14,235 nucleotides of DNA from Rickettsiales bacterium (GTDB lineage Bacteria > Pseudomonadota > Alphaproteobacteria > Rickettsiales > UBA1997). Position 1 is the stretch's first letter. Each line of letters opens with the position of its first letter. The stretch covers positions 1-14,235 of the forward strand of contig CANEUK010000013.1 of assembly GCA_947441695.1 (NCBI GenBank). The letters run 5' to 3'. Below are positions 1-7,349 of the stretch, piece after piece. The translations under genes and the position numbers were made by a program. The notes beneath the pieces are model-generated. The model was not told the origin of the DNA. It was given only the letters and a program-made list of their open reading frames with translations, and did not search any database.

Positions 1-771
1 CACGGCGAAATGGTGATAATTGATAAAAGTGGCGTAAAATCTTTAAGTCCATTTTTAGTTAAACCGTCAAAATTTTGCATTTTTGAATATGTTTATTTTG
101 CGCGCCCCGACAGTTTGCTTGAAGGCAAAAATGTTTACGAAATGCGCAAAAATATTGGCGTTGAATTGGCGCGCGAAATTAAGATTGAAGCTGATATTAT
201 TGTGCCAATTCCTGATTCTGGCGTGCCAGCCGCAATTGGTTATGCGCGCGAATCAAAAATTGATTTTGAACTTGGAATTATTCGTAATCATTACGTTGGT
301 AGAACCTTTATTGAGCCAACCGATAAAATTCGTCACTTTGGCGTGAAGTTGAAACACAACGCCAATTTATCAATAATTAAAAACAAGCGCGTAATTTTAA
401 TTGACGACAGTATTGTGCGCGGAACTACTTCTAAAAAAATTGTGCAAATGATTCGCGATGCTGGAGCCAGAGAAGTTCATATGTTAATTGCCAGCCCCCC
501 AACAATTGCTCCGTGTTTTTATGGAGTTGATACGCCAGACAAAAAAGACTTAATTGCCGCCAATTATTCGGCTAAAGAAATTGGTAAAATAATTGGAACC
601 GACAGTTTGTCTTATATTTCAATTGACGGGCTTTATCGCGCAATTGCCAATACCAAGCGCGACAACAAAAATCCTCAATATTGCGACGCTTGCTTTAGCG
701 ACGAATATCCTCTTCGATTAGTTGACAAAGAAGGAAGCGAAACCCCGCTTTTTGATTTTATGAAAAGTTAA
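1..771 (+). CDS. purF: Amidophosphoribosyltransferase, C-terminal part (5' end outside window)
   Basis: This is the C-terminal 256 residues of glutamine PRPP amidotransferase, which makes 5-phosphoribosylamine in the first committed step of cytosolic purine synthesis. The frame is open from base 1, so the ATG at 10 is an internal Met and the N-terminal glutaminase domain lies upstream. What is visible is the phosphoribosyltransferase domain: a PDSGVPAA segment, NHYVGRTFIEPT, and the PRPP-binding loop VILIDDSIVRGTTS (bases about 390-431). The CFYGVDTP segment and the late CDACFSDEYP segment are also typical of PurF. The family is usually near 480-500 residues, so roughly half is present. The stop at 769-771 is 13 bases before xseB, so the two are probably cotranscribed. 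Identity is secure; only the length is unknown. Confidence 0.96.
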   Translation, partial: HGEMVIIDKSGVKSLSPFLVKPSKFCIFEYVYFARPDSLLEGKNVYEMRKNIGVELAREIKIEADIIVPIPDSGVPAAIGYARESKIDFELGIIRNHYVGRTFIEPTDKIRHFGVKLKHNANLSIIKNKRVILIDDSIVRGTTSKKIVQMIRDAGAREVHMLIASPPTIAPCFYGVDTPDKKDLIAANYSAKEIGKIIGTDSLSYISIDGLYRAIANTKRDNKNPQYCDACFSDEYPLRLVDKEGSETPLFDFMKS

Positions 772-784
772 AACTTAAAAATCT

Positions 785-1006
785 GTGAAAAATTTTGAAA
801 AAAAAATCGCCAAAATGAGCTTTGAAGAATCTTTGCTGCGCTTAGAAGAAATTGTTGAAACTTTGTCATCTCAAAAAATAAATCTTGATTCAATGATTGA
901 TTTACACGAAGAGGGTTCTGCTCTTAAAGAACATTGCTCCAAAAGGCTTGAAGAAGCTAAGATGAAAATTGAATTAGTTTCAAAAAAAGAAAAAATTCCA
1001 AATTAA
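785..1006 (+). CDS. xseB: Exodeoxyribonuclease VII small subunit
   Basis: A 73-residue protein matching XseB, the small subunit that binds XseA to form exonuclease VII, a single-strand exonuclease used in mismatch and recombination repair. The family pattern FEESLLRLEEIVETL is followed by a helical stretch with LHEEGSALKEHC and a charged Lys/Glu-rich tail; the protein should be an all-helical hairpin. The start is GTG at 785, which gives the usual short basic N-terminus (MKNFEKKIAKMSFEES). An internal ATG at codon 11 would remove part of the first helix. No Shine-Dalgarno sequence precedes it, and it lies 13 bases after purF, which may allow translational coupling. The large subunit gene xseA is not in the window. 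Confidence 0.92.
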   Translation: MKNFEKKIAKMSFEESLLRLEEIVETLSSQKINLDSMIDLHEEGSALKEHCSKRLEEAKMKIELVSKKEKIPN

Positions 1007-1082
1007 TCAAAATTTAGGTGAGATTAAAAATTAGAAGTTTTTCAATTTGTCGCAAAACAAAATCTCAAAAAAAACAAACTCA

Positions 1083-1685
1083 ATGAAGCAAATTCCAAAT
1101 TTTCTCACCACTTTTCGTCTTTTTGTTATCCCAATTCTTATTTTGTCGTTCTATATCCCTGGAATGATTGCCAATATTGTTGCCGCAACACTTTTTGCCG
1201 TTGCCGCTATTACAGATTATTTTGACGGCTATTTTGCAAGAGAACTAAAAGCTCAATCAAATTTTGGAAAATGCCTCGACCCAATTGCCGATAAGCTTTT
1301 GGTGATTGTGGCAATTGTGATGTTGATTAATTTTAGTGGGCGAGATCTTTGGATTTTAATTCCTGGTTTAATCATAATTTGTCGCGAAGTTTTGGTTTCT
1401 GGTTTACGTGAATTTTTAGCTGAAATTCATGTAAGCGTTCCAGTAAGCCAACTAGCAAAATATAAAACTGGCGTGCAAATGACGGCAATTACTGGTTTGT
1501 TGCTTGGTGAAAAAGGCTCATCTTACGCTCTTTATTATTGGCTTGGCGGCGCTGTTGAAATGGATATAAAATTTTTGTTGGTGAGTTTTGTAATTTTTGC
1601 TTCAAAAATTTTATTTGCGCTAGCGGCATTTTTAACCGCTATAACTGGATATGCTTACTTTCGAGTTGGGTTTAGAAATATGTAA
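1083..1685 (+). CDS. pgsA: CDP-diacylglycerol--glycerol-3-phosphate 3-phosphatidyltransferase
   Basis: PgsA makes phosphatidylglycerol phosphate from CDP-diacylglycerol and glycerol-3-phosphate in the inner membrane, the committed step to phosphatidylglycerol and cardiolipin. From the ATG at 1083 it has 200 residues, the usual size. The CDP-alcohol phosphotransferase signature is complete: D45-x2-D48-G49-x2-A52-R53-x8-G62-x3-D66-x3-D70, with all four metal- and substrate-binding Asp residues. Several hydrophobic membrane segments flank it. The ATG is chosen because MKQIPNFLTTFR is the typical PgsA N-terminus. An in-frame TTG at 1047 would add 12 polar residues and has a weak AGAAG nine bases upstream, so it cannot be excluded. 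Other CDP-alcohol transferases share the signature, but the N-terminus and the ICREVLVSGLREF segment favour PgsA. Confidence 0.93.
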   Translation: MKQIPNFLTTFRLFVIPILILSFYIPGMIANIVAATLFAVAAITDYFDGYFARELKAQSNFGKCLDPIADKLLVIVAIVMLINFSGRDLWILIPGLIIICREVLVSGLREFLAEIHVSVPVSQLAKYKTGVQMTAITGLLLGEKGSSYALYYWLGGAVEMDIKFLLVSFVIFASKILFALAAFLTAITGYAYFRVGFRNM

Positions 1686-1703
1686 AATTACCTTTTCGAT
1701 AGA

Positions 1704-1721
1704 TAAAAACGCTAGTTTTTA
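1704..1721. terminator. Weak AT-rich hairpin between convergent genes
   Basis: A perfect 7-bp stem (TAAAAAC / GTTTTTA) with a GCTA loop sits where pgsA and the DedA gene converge, and it contains the last codons and stop of the DedA gene. Its position suits a bidirectional terminator. The stem has one G-C pair, however, and no clear T-run follows on either strand, so this is a tentative call. Confidence 0.25.
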
Positions 1722-2332
1722 ACTCGGGTTTTAAATTTTTTAAAAAAAACGTAAGAAAAAATTACAAGTGAGCAAAACACAAAACATCCAATAATTATTT
1801 GGCTTAAATTCTCTTTTATGAGTTGCTGATTTTCTCCAATAAAAAATCCTAATCCAAGCAAAACTGCTGCCCAAATTGCAGATCCAAAAGTAGTATAAAA
1901 ATAAAATGATCGAATATTCATTTTGGCAATTCCAGCTGGAATTGAAATGAAATGCCTAAAACCCGGAAGAAGACGACCAATAAATACTGAAATTGGCCCA
2001 TGATTTTTAAAAAAATTCTCAATTCTTTCGATGGTCGTTTGCTTGATTAAAAAATATTTACCAATTTTGAGCAAAAGCGTTCTACCAATTGAAGCAGCCA
2101 GATAGTAGCTAAAAACTGCGCCAGCAACATTTCCCAAAACTCCAACAATCATTATCAGATAAAAATTCATGTTTCCGTGCGAAACCGCAATTCCTGCTGG
2201 AATCATGATTAATTCACTAGGAATTGGAATTATTGTGCTTTCCAAAAACATGCCAATAAAAATTCCTAAATATCCAATCTGGCTGATAAAATTGATTAAA
2301 AATTCAACTGCTGAATCAAAAAATAAATGCAT
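1712..2332 (-). CDS. DedA family inner-membrane protein
   Basis: A 206-residue integral membrane protein of the DedA (VTT/SNARE-associated) family. Members are linked to lipid handling, including flipping of undecaprenyl phosphate or phosphatidylethanolamine, and to membrane-potential homeostasis. Family marks are ESTIIPIPSE (31-40, with acidic E31 and E40), the GNVAGAVFSYYLAASIGR re-entrant-type segment (67-84), GRLLPGFRHFISIPAG (119-134), and G150-SAIW-x4-LG. A C-terminal hydrophobic helix spans about 176-198. The start has no visible Shine-Dalgarno sequence. It follows gmk by 10 bases and is the last gene of the minus-strand operon, converging on pgsA. Which DedA subfamily it belongs to, and its exact substrate, cannot be told from sequence alone. 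Confidence 0.93.
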   Translation of the reverse strand: MHLFFDSAVEFLINFISQIGYLGIFIGMFLESTIIPIPSELIMIPAGIAVSHGNMNFYLIMIVGVLGNVAGAVFSYYLAASIGRTLLLKIGKYFLIKQTTIERIENFFKNHGPISVFIGRLLPGFRHFISIPAGIAKMNIRSFYFYTTFGSAIWAAVLLGLGFFIGENQQLIKENLSQIIIGCFVFCSLVIFSYVFFKKFKTRVKN

Positions 2333-2342
2333 GAAAATAAAT

Positions 2343-2969
2343 TTAATTCGAGAACTGCCTGATAAAATATTCGATATCAGATTTGTTGTAGCGAGTTACT
2401 CGTTTGGCTTCAATGATTGAGCGGATTTTTTGGTAAGTATTGTTAAGGTCGTCATTTATTAAAACAAAATCATATTCACCAAAGTGGCTGATTTCATTTT
2501 GAGCTTTTTTCATGCGATCTTGTACAATTTCTTCTGGGTCTTGAGCGCGAGCGCGTAGCCTTCTTTCGAGTTCTTGCATTGATGGGGGCAAAATAAAGAT
2601 TGATACCACTTCGTCTTTAGCGAAATTTTGTCTGATTTGCCTCGCGCCTTGCCAGTCGATATCAAACAAAACGCAATTGCCATTTTTTAATTCGCCTTCA
2701 ACCAAATTTTTTGGCGTGCCATAATTATGGTTAAAAACCTTAGCATATTCCAAAAATTCGTTATTTTTTTTCATCAACTCAAAATCATTTTCGTCTAAAA
2801 AATGATAATGTTGACCATCTATTTCTTGCGGTCTTTTTTTGCGAGTTGTTGTTGAAATAGAGAGTTTTATTAGTGGATCGTTTTTTACCGTCATACCGCA
2901 AAGAGTTGATTTTCCTGCGCCAGAAGGTGATGAAATAATTATTAAAAAAGGCTGATGGTTAATAAACAT
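2343..2969 (-). CDS. gmk: Guanylate kinase
   Basis: Cytosolic guanylate kinase phosphorylates GMP to GDP using ATP. It has 208 residues, normal for the bacterial enzyme. The P-loop is SSPSGAGKST (13-22, with K20 and S21). The GMP-binding region includes STTTR (39-43), R46, Y55 and YGT (83-85), followed by the Walker B-like FDIDWQGARQI (102-112). The lid region RLRARAQDPEE is Arg-rich, as expected. The start codon directly abuts the stop of fabI (TAGATG on the minus strand), which strongly suggests cotranscription and translational coupling. The DedA gene follows after 10 bases. Nothing is missing or unusual in the catalytic residues. Confidence 0.97.
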   Translation of the reverse strand: MFINHQPFLIIISSPSGAGKSTLCGMTVKNDPLIKLSISTTTRKKRPQEIDGQHYHFLDENDFELMKKNNEFLEYAKVFNHNYGTPKNLVEGELKNGNCVLFDIDWQGARQIRQNFAKDEVVSIFILPPSMQELERRLRARAQDPEEIVQDRMKKAQNEISHFGEYDFVLINDDLNNTYQKIRSIIEAKRVTRYNKSDIEYFIRQFSN

Positions 2970-3788
2970 CTAGTTTTCATCGCGAACAATTGAAATATCT
3001 GGAGCATCTGGAGCCTTCATTCCAACTACGTGATATCCGGCATCAACGTGTAAAGTTTCTCCGGTTACGCCATTTCCTAAGTCAGAAAGTAAGAAAACTC
3101 CGGCACCTCCAACATCTTGCAAAGTAACGTTGCGACGCAGCGGAGAATTATATTCGTTCCATTTAAAAATTAATCTGAAGTCGCCAATTCCGCTGGCTGC
3201 CAAAGTTTTTACAGGACCAGCAGAAATGGCATTAACCCGAATATTGTCTTTGCCCATATCCATTGAAAGGTAGCGCACGCTTGCTTCGAGAGCGGCTTTG
3301 GCAACTCCCATCACATTATAGTGCGGCATAACTTTTTCAGCGCCATAATAACTCAAAGTAATTATACTTCCGCCGCCCGCTTTTTTCATCAATGGTTCAG
3401 CCTCTTTGGCAATCGCAACTAAAGAAAAAGCCGAAATATTCATAGTGTTGGTAAAGTTTTCTGGGCTAGTATCAAGATATTTTCCGCGCAACTCTTCTTT
3501 GTCAGAATAGGCGATGGCGTGAACCAAGAAATCTAATTTGCCCCATTTTTTTTCAAGATCGCTAAAAACTTTTTTGACTGATTCAGAATCGCTAACATCG
3601 CATGGCAAAACAATGTCAGATTCAACTGAAGCTGCCAAAGGCTCAACGCGCTTTTGCAAAGCTTCGCCTTGATAAGTAAAAGCTAATTCAGCGCCATATT
3701 TTTTGCATTCTTCAGCAATTCCCCAAGCAATTGAGCGATTATTGGCAACGCCCATAATTAAACCTTTTTTTCCTGCTAGAATTGTCAT
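2970..3788 (-). CDS. fabI: Enoyl-[acyl-carrier-protein] reductase [NADH]
   Basis: FabI carries out the last, NADH-dependent reduction of each fatty acid elongation cycle. It has 272 residues and belongs to the short-chain dehydrogenase superfamily. The divergent FabI nucleotide-binding turn GVANNRSIAWGIA (13-25) replaces the normal SDR TGxxxGxG. The catalytic residues are in place: Y147, Y157 and K164 in the Y-x6-K arrangement (YNVMGVAK). SAGPVKTLAASGIGDF and the C-terminal GETLHVDAGYHVVGM are both characteristic of FabI. This is the triclosan-sensitive enzyme type; no other enoyl reductase is in the window. It sits 26 bases after leuD and directly abuts gmk, in the ribF-leuD-fabI-gmk-dedA run. 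No Shine-Dalgarno sequence is seen before the ATG. Confidence 0.97.
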   Translation of the reverse strand: MTILAGKKGLIMGVANNRSIAWGIAEECKKYGAELAFTYQGEALQKRVEPLAASVESDIVLPCDVSDSESVKKVFSDLEKKWGKLDFLVHAIAYSDKEELRGKYLDTSPENFTNTMNISAFSLVAIAKEAEPLMKKAGGGSIITLSYYGAEKVMPHYNVMGVAKAALEASVRYLSMDMGKDNIRVNAISAGPVKTLAASGIGDFRLIFKWNEYNSPLRRNVTLQDVGGAGVFLLSDLGNGVTGETLHVDAGYHVVGMKAPDAPDISIVRDEN

Positions 3789-3814
3789 ATTTTAAAATTT
3801 TTTGGTTAATAAAA

Positions 3815-4420
3815 TTACTCGTAAAGCCAAGGGGTAAGTTGGCGATTACTAGTTTCAAAAGAGTTAATTTGGGTGGATTTTTGCAAAGTTAATCCAATGT
3901 CATCAAGACCTTCAATTAGGCAATGTTTTTTGAAAGCATCAACCTCGAATTGGTAGATTTTATTGCCAGCGTGAACTTCTTGTTTTTGCAAATCAATTGT
4001 TACGTTATTTTGTGTTTCATTTGCAAATTCAAGCAATTCATCAACTTGTAATTTAGACAAAATCACGGGCAAGATGGCGTTTTTAAAGCAGTTATTAAAA
4101 AAAATGTCGGCAAAAGATGGTGCAATTATACAGCGAATTCCAAAATCATTTAATGCCCATGGGGCGTGTTCTCTGCTTGATCCGCATCCAAAATTGTCGC
4201 CAGCTATTAGAATTTTTGCTTGGCGATATGGCGGCTTATTCAACACAAAATTAGCAATTTCTTTTTCTTCTAAATCATAACGCATTTCGTGAAAAAGATT
4301 TTTGCCCAAACCAGTGCGTTTAATGGTTTTTAAAAACTGCTTAGGAATTATCATGTCGGTGTCGATGTTTATCAAAGACAAGGGCGCGGCAATCGAGTTA
4401 AGTAAGGTGAATTTTTCCAT
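3815..4420 (-). CDS. leuD: 3-isopropylmalate dehydratase small subunit
   Basis: LeuD pairs with the iron-sulfur subunit LeuC to isomerise 2-isopropylmalate to 3-isopropylmalate in leucine biosynthesis. It has 201 residues, a typical LeuD length. The swivel-domain marks are NIDTDMIIP (18-26) and the substrate-recognition loop GDNFGCGSSREHAPWAL (74-90), followed by a segment with APSFADIFFNNCFKNAILP. The small subunit binds no cluster itself. Its usual partners leuC and leuB are not adjacent; the neighbours are ribF (63 bases upstream) and fabI (26 bases downstream). The 63-base gap is the largest in this operon. A homoaconitase-type small subunit is the main alternative, but the length and the loop sequence fit LeuD well. 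Confidence 0.95.
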   Translation of the reverse strand: MEKFTLLNSIAAPLSLINIDTDMIIPKQFLKTIKRTGLGKNLFHEMRYDLEEKEIANFVLNKPPYRQAKILIAGDNFGCGSSREHAPWALNDFGIRCIIAPSFADIFFNNCFKNAILPVILSKLQVDELLEFANETQNNVTIDLQKQEVHAGNKIYQFEVDAFKKHCLIEGLDDIGLTLQKSTQINSFETSNRQLTPWLYE

Positions 4421-4460
4421 TATTTGATAAGAAAATTGAAAACCGATATTTTGATATAAA

Positions 4461-4489
4461 ATAAAATTGAAGCGACCTCTAAATTACAA
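4461..4489 (-). promoter_or_regulatory. Possible sigma-70-like promoter before leuD
   Basis: On the minus strand TTGTAA (4489-4484, overlapping the ribF stop) and TTTTAT (4466-4461) are separated by 17 bases. Each matches four of six consensus positions. In DNA this AT-rich such matches occur by chance, so this is a weak call supported mainly by the 63-base gap, which could allow leuD to be expressed separately from ribF. Confidence 0.22.
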
Positions 4490-5509
4490 GTTTATTTTTT
4501 TAACATCTTGAAAAATTTGGCTTTTTAACTCTTCAAGTGAAGAAAATTTCTTTTCTTCGCGAATAAAATCTAAAAACTCCACAATAATTTTTTTACCATA
4601 AATATTTTGAGTAAAATTTAGAATGTGAGTTTCGAAAATTGGTTGCAAATCTCCTCCAATTGTTGGTTTAACGCCAAAATTGGTGATTGATAAAAAATTC
4701 TTTTTTAAGTGCGGAATAAAAGTTTTTGTTTGATAGACGCCAAATTTTGGCTTAATCAAATGTGGTTTTATTGCCAAATTTGCCGTGGCAAAACCAATTT
4801 GCGAGGCTAATTTTCGCCCTTCACTAACCAAACCGAAAATTTCAAAATTTTTTCCTAAAAAATTATTAGCTTTTTTAATTTCTCCTTCAGAAATTAATTT
4901 TCTAATCAAGCTTGAAGAGCAAGTTTGTTGTTGGTTTTTGATCGCAAAAACTTCTTCTAATTCAAAGCCCAATTTTGATGCCAATTTTTCTAAAAGTTGA
5001 AAATTTCCTTGTCGGTTTTGACCAAAAATAAAATCATAACCAATAACCAAATGTTTGGCGTTTAGTTTTTGATGTAAAATATTTTTAACAAAATTTTTGG
5101 CTGAAATTTGGCAAAAATTTTGGTTAAATGGCAAAATAATGGCGTAGTCAATTTTTAGATTTTGAAAAATTCTAAGCTTTTGAGCCAAACTAAAAATACG
5201 AAAATCTTGCGGTTTATCAGCTCGCAAAAGCGAAACTGGATGAGGTTCAAAGGTTAAAATTGCCGACGCCAAGTTTTTTTGCGCCGCTGCTTTTTTAACT
5301 TGCTCAATAATCGCCAAATGTCCCAAATGCACGCCATCAAAATTGCCGATGGTTATTGAAAGCGGCGGTATTTTTGATTTTTCATATGTCGCATTGACAT
5401 TCGAGAATGGTTTTTCCGCAAATTGTGGCGAATCTTGTTCCGCAACGCCCTTTTCTAAAGGAATAAAAGCTTGTGATTCTGTTTGTAAAAGGTTTCTGAT
5501 GATTTGCAT
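4484..5509 (-). CDS. ribF: Bifunctional riboflavin kinase / FAD synthetase
   Basis: RibF phosphorylates riboflavin to FMN and then adenylylates it to FAD in the cytosol. The protein has 341 residues. The N-terminal adenylyltransferase domain has TIGNFDGVHLGH (53-64), FEPHP (87-91) and SSSLIRKLI (198-206). The riboflavin kinase domain starts near 215, with GRKLASQIGFATAN (231-244), KPKFGVY and ETHILNF (293-299). The usual GFPTAN is GFATAN here, a Pro-to-Ala change at 241. The N-terminus MQIIRNLL looks like a normal RibF start, but about 30 extra residues lie between it and the nucleotide-binding motif (E. coli RibF has the Thr of TIGNFDG at 23, here 53). It is the first gene of the minus-strand operon and is divergent from the YejA-like gene. 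Confidence 0.95.
   Translation of the reverse strand: MQIIRNLLQTESQAFIPLEKGVAEQDSPQFAEKPFSNVNATYEKSKIPPLSITIGNFDGVHLGHLAIIEQVKKAAAQKNLASAILTFEPHPVSLLRADKPQDFRIFSLAQKLRIFQNLKIDYAIILPFNQNFCQISAKNFVKNILHQKLNAKHLVIGYDFIFGQNRQGNFQLLEKLASKLGFELEEVFAIKNQQQTCSSSLIRKLISEGEIKKANNFLGKNFEIFGLVSEGRKLASQIGFATANLAIKPHLIKPKFGVYQTKTFIPHLKKNFLSITNFGVKPTIGGDLQPIFETHILNFTQNIYGKKIIVEFLDFIREEKKFSSLEELKSQIFQDVKKINL
5366..5485 (-). repeat. Candidate in-frame insertion inside ribF, with small repeats
   Basis: This segment codes for roughly residues 9-48 of RibF, of which about 30 are extra compared with the E. coli protein. It holds two copies of the octamer TTCCGCAA (plus strand 5414-5421 and 5438-5445). An imperfect hairpin pairs TTGTGG (5423-5428) with CCGCAA (5440-5445), and a 5-bp ATGTC/GACAT hairpin lies at 5386-5400. 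The coded residues are polar and low in hydrophobics, so it is probably a disordered loop. Palindromic elements inserted in frame are established in Rickettsia; whether this one belongs to such a family is unproven. Confidence 0.35.
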
Positions 5510-5562
5510 TTAATGAATTTAGCGAAACTTTTAGTCGAATTTAAGTAATTTTGAATTGATTA

Positions 5563-5583
5563 CGCACCGAATAAATCGAGGCG
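5563..5583. repeat. Interrupted inverted repeat in the divergent intergenic region
   Basis: CGCACCGA and TCGAGGCG are arranged around ATAAA: six of eight positions pair, with a two-base internal mismatch. It is G+C-rich compared with the surrounding DNA and lies just upstream of the -10-like element for the YejA-like gene, a plausible place for an operator. The rest of the 5510-5646 region shows no gene or RNA that I can recognise. Confidence 0.3.
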
Positions 5584-5595
5584 CAATAGTTTATT

Positions 5596-5604
5596 TGGTA
5601 TAGT
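5596..5604 (+). promoter_or_regulatory. Extended -10-like element upstream of the YejA-like gene
   Basis: TGG TATAGT reads as an extended -10 (TGn followed by five of six matches to TATAAT), 42 bases before the chosen start at 5647. No good -35 is found at 16-18 bases upstream, but extended -10 promoters can do without one. It would drive the long plus-strand operon. Confidence 0.35.
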
Positions 5605-5646
5605 ATTTCTTGGTTCTAATTTGAGTTTTTGCAATATTTAAAACGA

Positions 5647-7341
5647 ATGAAAATTTTTTTCCTGTTTTTTTTTATATCATTTCAATCTTTTGCAAACGTT
5701 GATTTTAAGCACGGAATTTCAACTTTTGGCAATTTAAAATATCCAAAAAATTTTCAGCATTTCGACTATGTCAACGAAAACGCGCCCAAAAAAGGGAGCG
5801 TAAAATTTGGCGTAGAAGGAAGTTTTAACAGCCTAAATCAATTTATCTTAAAAGGCATTCCGGCGGCAGGAGTTTCTTATCTTTACGACAGTTTAACCGA
5901 AAGCGCAGAAGACGAAATTTCAACGCGCTACGCTCTTGTAGCAAAAGGCGTAAAATTATCGCCAGATAAAATGTCAATTGAGTTTGCCTTGGACAAAAAC
6001 GCCCGCTTTCATGATGGCGTTCAAATTACCGCCGACGACGTAATTTTTACTTTCAACAAATTAATTTCCGAAGGTCATCCATCTTACAAAATGGCGTTTC
6101 GCGATGTTTTAGAAGTTAAAAAAATAAACCAACATTTGGTAAAGTTTTTTTTCAAAAATAACCAAAATCGCGATTTGCCAATTTTAGTTTCAAGTTTGCC
6201 AGTTTTGCCCAAACATTATTATCAAAAAGTTGATTTTTCTAAAACAACCCTAACCTCGCCTTTAGGCTCTGGCCCTTACAAAATCAAAAGCTTAGAACCA
6301 AGTCATTCCATTACATTTGAGCGCGTAAAAAACTATTGGGCGACCAATTTGCCAGTAAATCGCGGTCGCTATAATTTTGACGAAATAACCTTTGATTATT
6401 ATCGCGACAATAACGTTTTGGTCGAAGCTTTTAAGTCGCAAAAATATGATTTGCGTCAAGAAAATATTGCTCGCAATTGGGCTAATTCATACAATATTGA
6501 CGCGGTTTCGCGCGGTGAAATTATCAAACGCGAAATTGAACATAAACTGCCCGCGCCAATGCAAACTTTTGTGCTAAATTTGCGCCGCCCAAAATTTCAA
6601 AACTTAGCGTTGCGCCAAGCAATTAGTTACGCTTTTGATTTTGAATGGCTACGCGACCACATTTTTTATGGCTCTTACAAACGCACCGAAAGCTATTTTG
6701 CTAATTCAGATTTTGCTTATCAAAATTTTCACTTACCAAAATCTGAAGGCGATGGATTTAATCGCAAAAACCTGCTCGAAGCCAAGAAAATATTAGACGC
6801 AGCGGGCTATAAAATTATAGACAAAACCTTGCGCGATCCAAAAAACGGAGAAAAAATCAGCGTTGAATTTTTAATTGATTCAGAGGCTTTTCAAATGGTG
6901 GTAGCGCCTTTTGTAAAAAATTTACGCAAGCTTGGAATTGACGCAAAAGTTCGTTTTATTGAAGAAAATCAATATCAAACGCGAATTAATAATTACGATT
7001 TTGACATTGTGATTGCGGTTTTTGGACAATCTTTAATTCCTGGCGACGAGCTTTTTTCTTACTTTCACTCTTCGCAAACCAACATTAAAGGCGGCAAAAA
7101 TTTGATCGGCTTAAGCGACAAAAAAATTGACAATTTGGTTGAAAAAATTTCACGCGCCAAAAACAAACAAGATCTACAAAATCTTTGTCGCAAGCTCGAT
7201 CAAACAATGCTTGAAAATTACTATACAACGCCACAATGGCACGCCAATTCTTACCGCATTTTATATCGTAACATTTTTGCCATGCCAAACAAAACGCCAA
7301 AATATTCTTTGGCGACCGATACTTGGTGGCTTAAAAAATAA
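5647..7341 (+). CDS. YejA-like extracellular solute-binding protein (family 5)
   Basis: A 564-residue periplasmic binding protein of ABC transporter family SBP_bac_5, closest in pattern to YejA, the oligopeptide/microcin C-type binding protein. From the ATG at 5647 there is a short signal peptide: Lys2, a Phe-rich core and a cleavage site after residue 16 (SFA/N). An in-frame TTG at 5629 would add six residues ahead of it, which fits less well. YejA marks are FGNLKYPKNFQHFDYVNENAPKKG near the mature N-terminus (only its pattern matters), GSGPYKI (207-213), NRGRYNFDEI (238-247), EAFKSQKYDLR and the C-terminal YSLATDTWW. No permease or ATPase genes follow, so its transporter must be encoded elsewhere. 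The nfu gene starts eight bases later. The actual ligand cannot be predicted. Confidence 0.9.
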   Translation: MKIFFLFFFISFQSFANVDFKHGISTFGNLKYPKNFQHFDYVNENAPKKGSVKFGVEGSFNSLNQFILKGIPAAGVSYLYDSLTESAEDEISTRYALVAKGVKLSPDKMSIEFALDKNARFHDGVQITADDVIFTFNKLISEGHPSYKMAFRDVLEVKKINQHLVKFFFKNNQNRDLPILVSSLPVLPKHYYQKVDFSKTTLTSPLGSGPYKIKSLEPSHSITFERVKNYWATNLPVNRGRYNFDEITFDYYRDNNVLVEAFKSQKYDLRQENIARNWANSYNIDAVSRGEIIKREIEHKLPAPMQTFVLNLRRPKFQNLALRQAISYAFDFEWLRDHIFYGSYKRTESYFANSDFAYQNFHLPKSEGDGFNRKNLLEAKKILDAAGYKIIDKTLRDPKNGEKISVEFLIDSEAFQMVVAPFVKNLRKLGIDAKVRFIEENQYQTRINNYDFDIVIAVFGQSLIPGDELFSYFHSSQTNIKGGKNLIGLSDKKIDNLVEKISRAKNKQDLQNLCRKLDQTMLENYYTTPQWHANSYRILYRNIFAMPNKTPKYSLATDTWWLKK

Positions 7342-7349
7342 AAAAAATT

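Noticed and set aside
1047..1082. TTG start adding 12 residues to PgsA
   Set aside because: The added residues are polar and unlike PgsA N-termini, while the ATG at 1083 gives the typical MxxIPNxLTxxR opening. The weak AGAAG before the TTG keeps it possible, but less likely.
4440..4470. AT-rich near-palindromes (ATATTTTGATAT and similar) upstream of leuD
   Set aside because: Short AT-only symmetry is expected by chance in this base composition and has no T-run or loop geometry of a terminator.
5629..5646. TTG start adding six residues before the YejA-like signal peptide
   Set aside because: The ATG at 5647 directly gives Lys plus a hydrophobic core; the extra residues make the signal peptide less typical.
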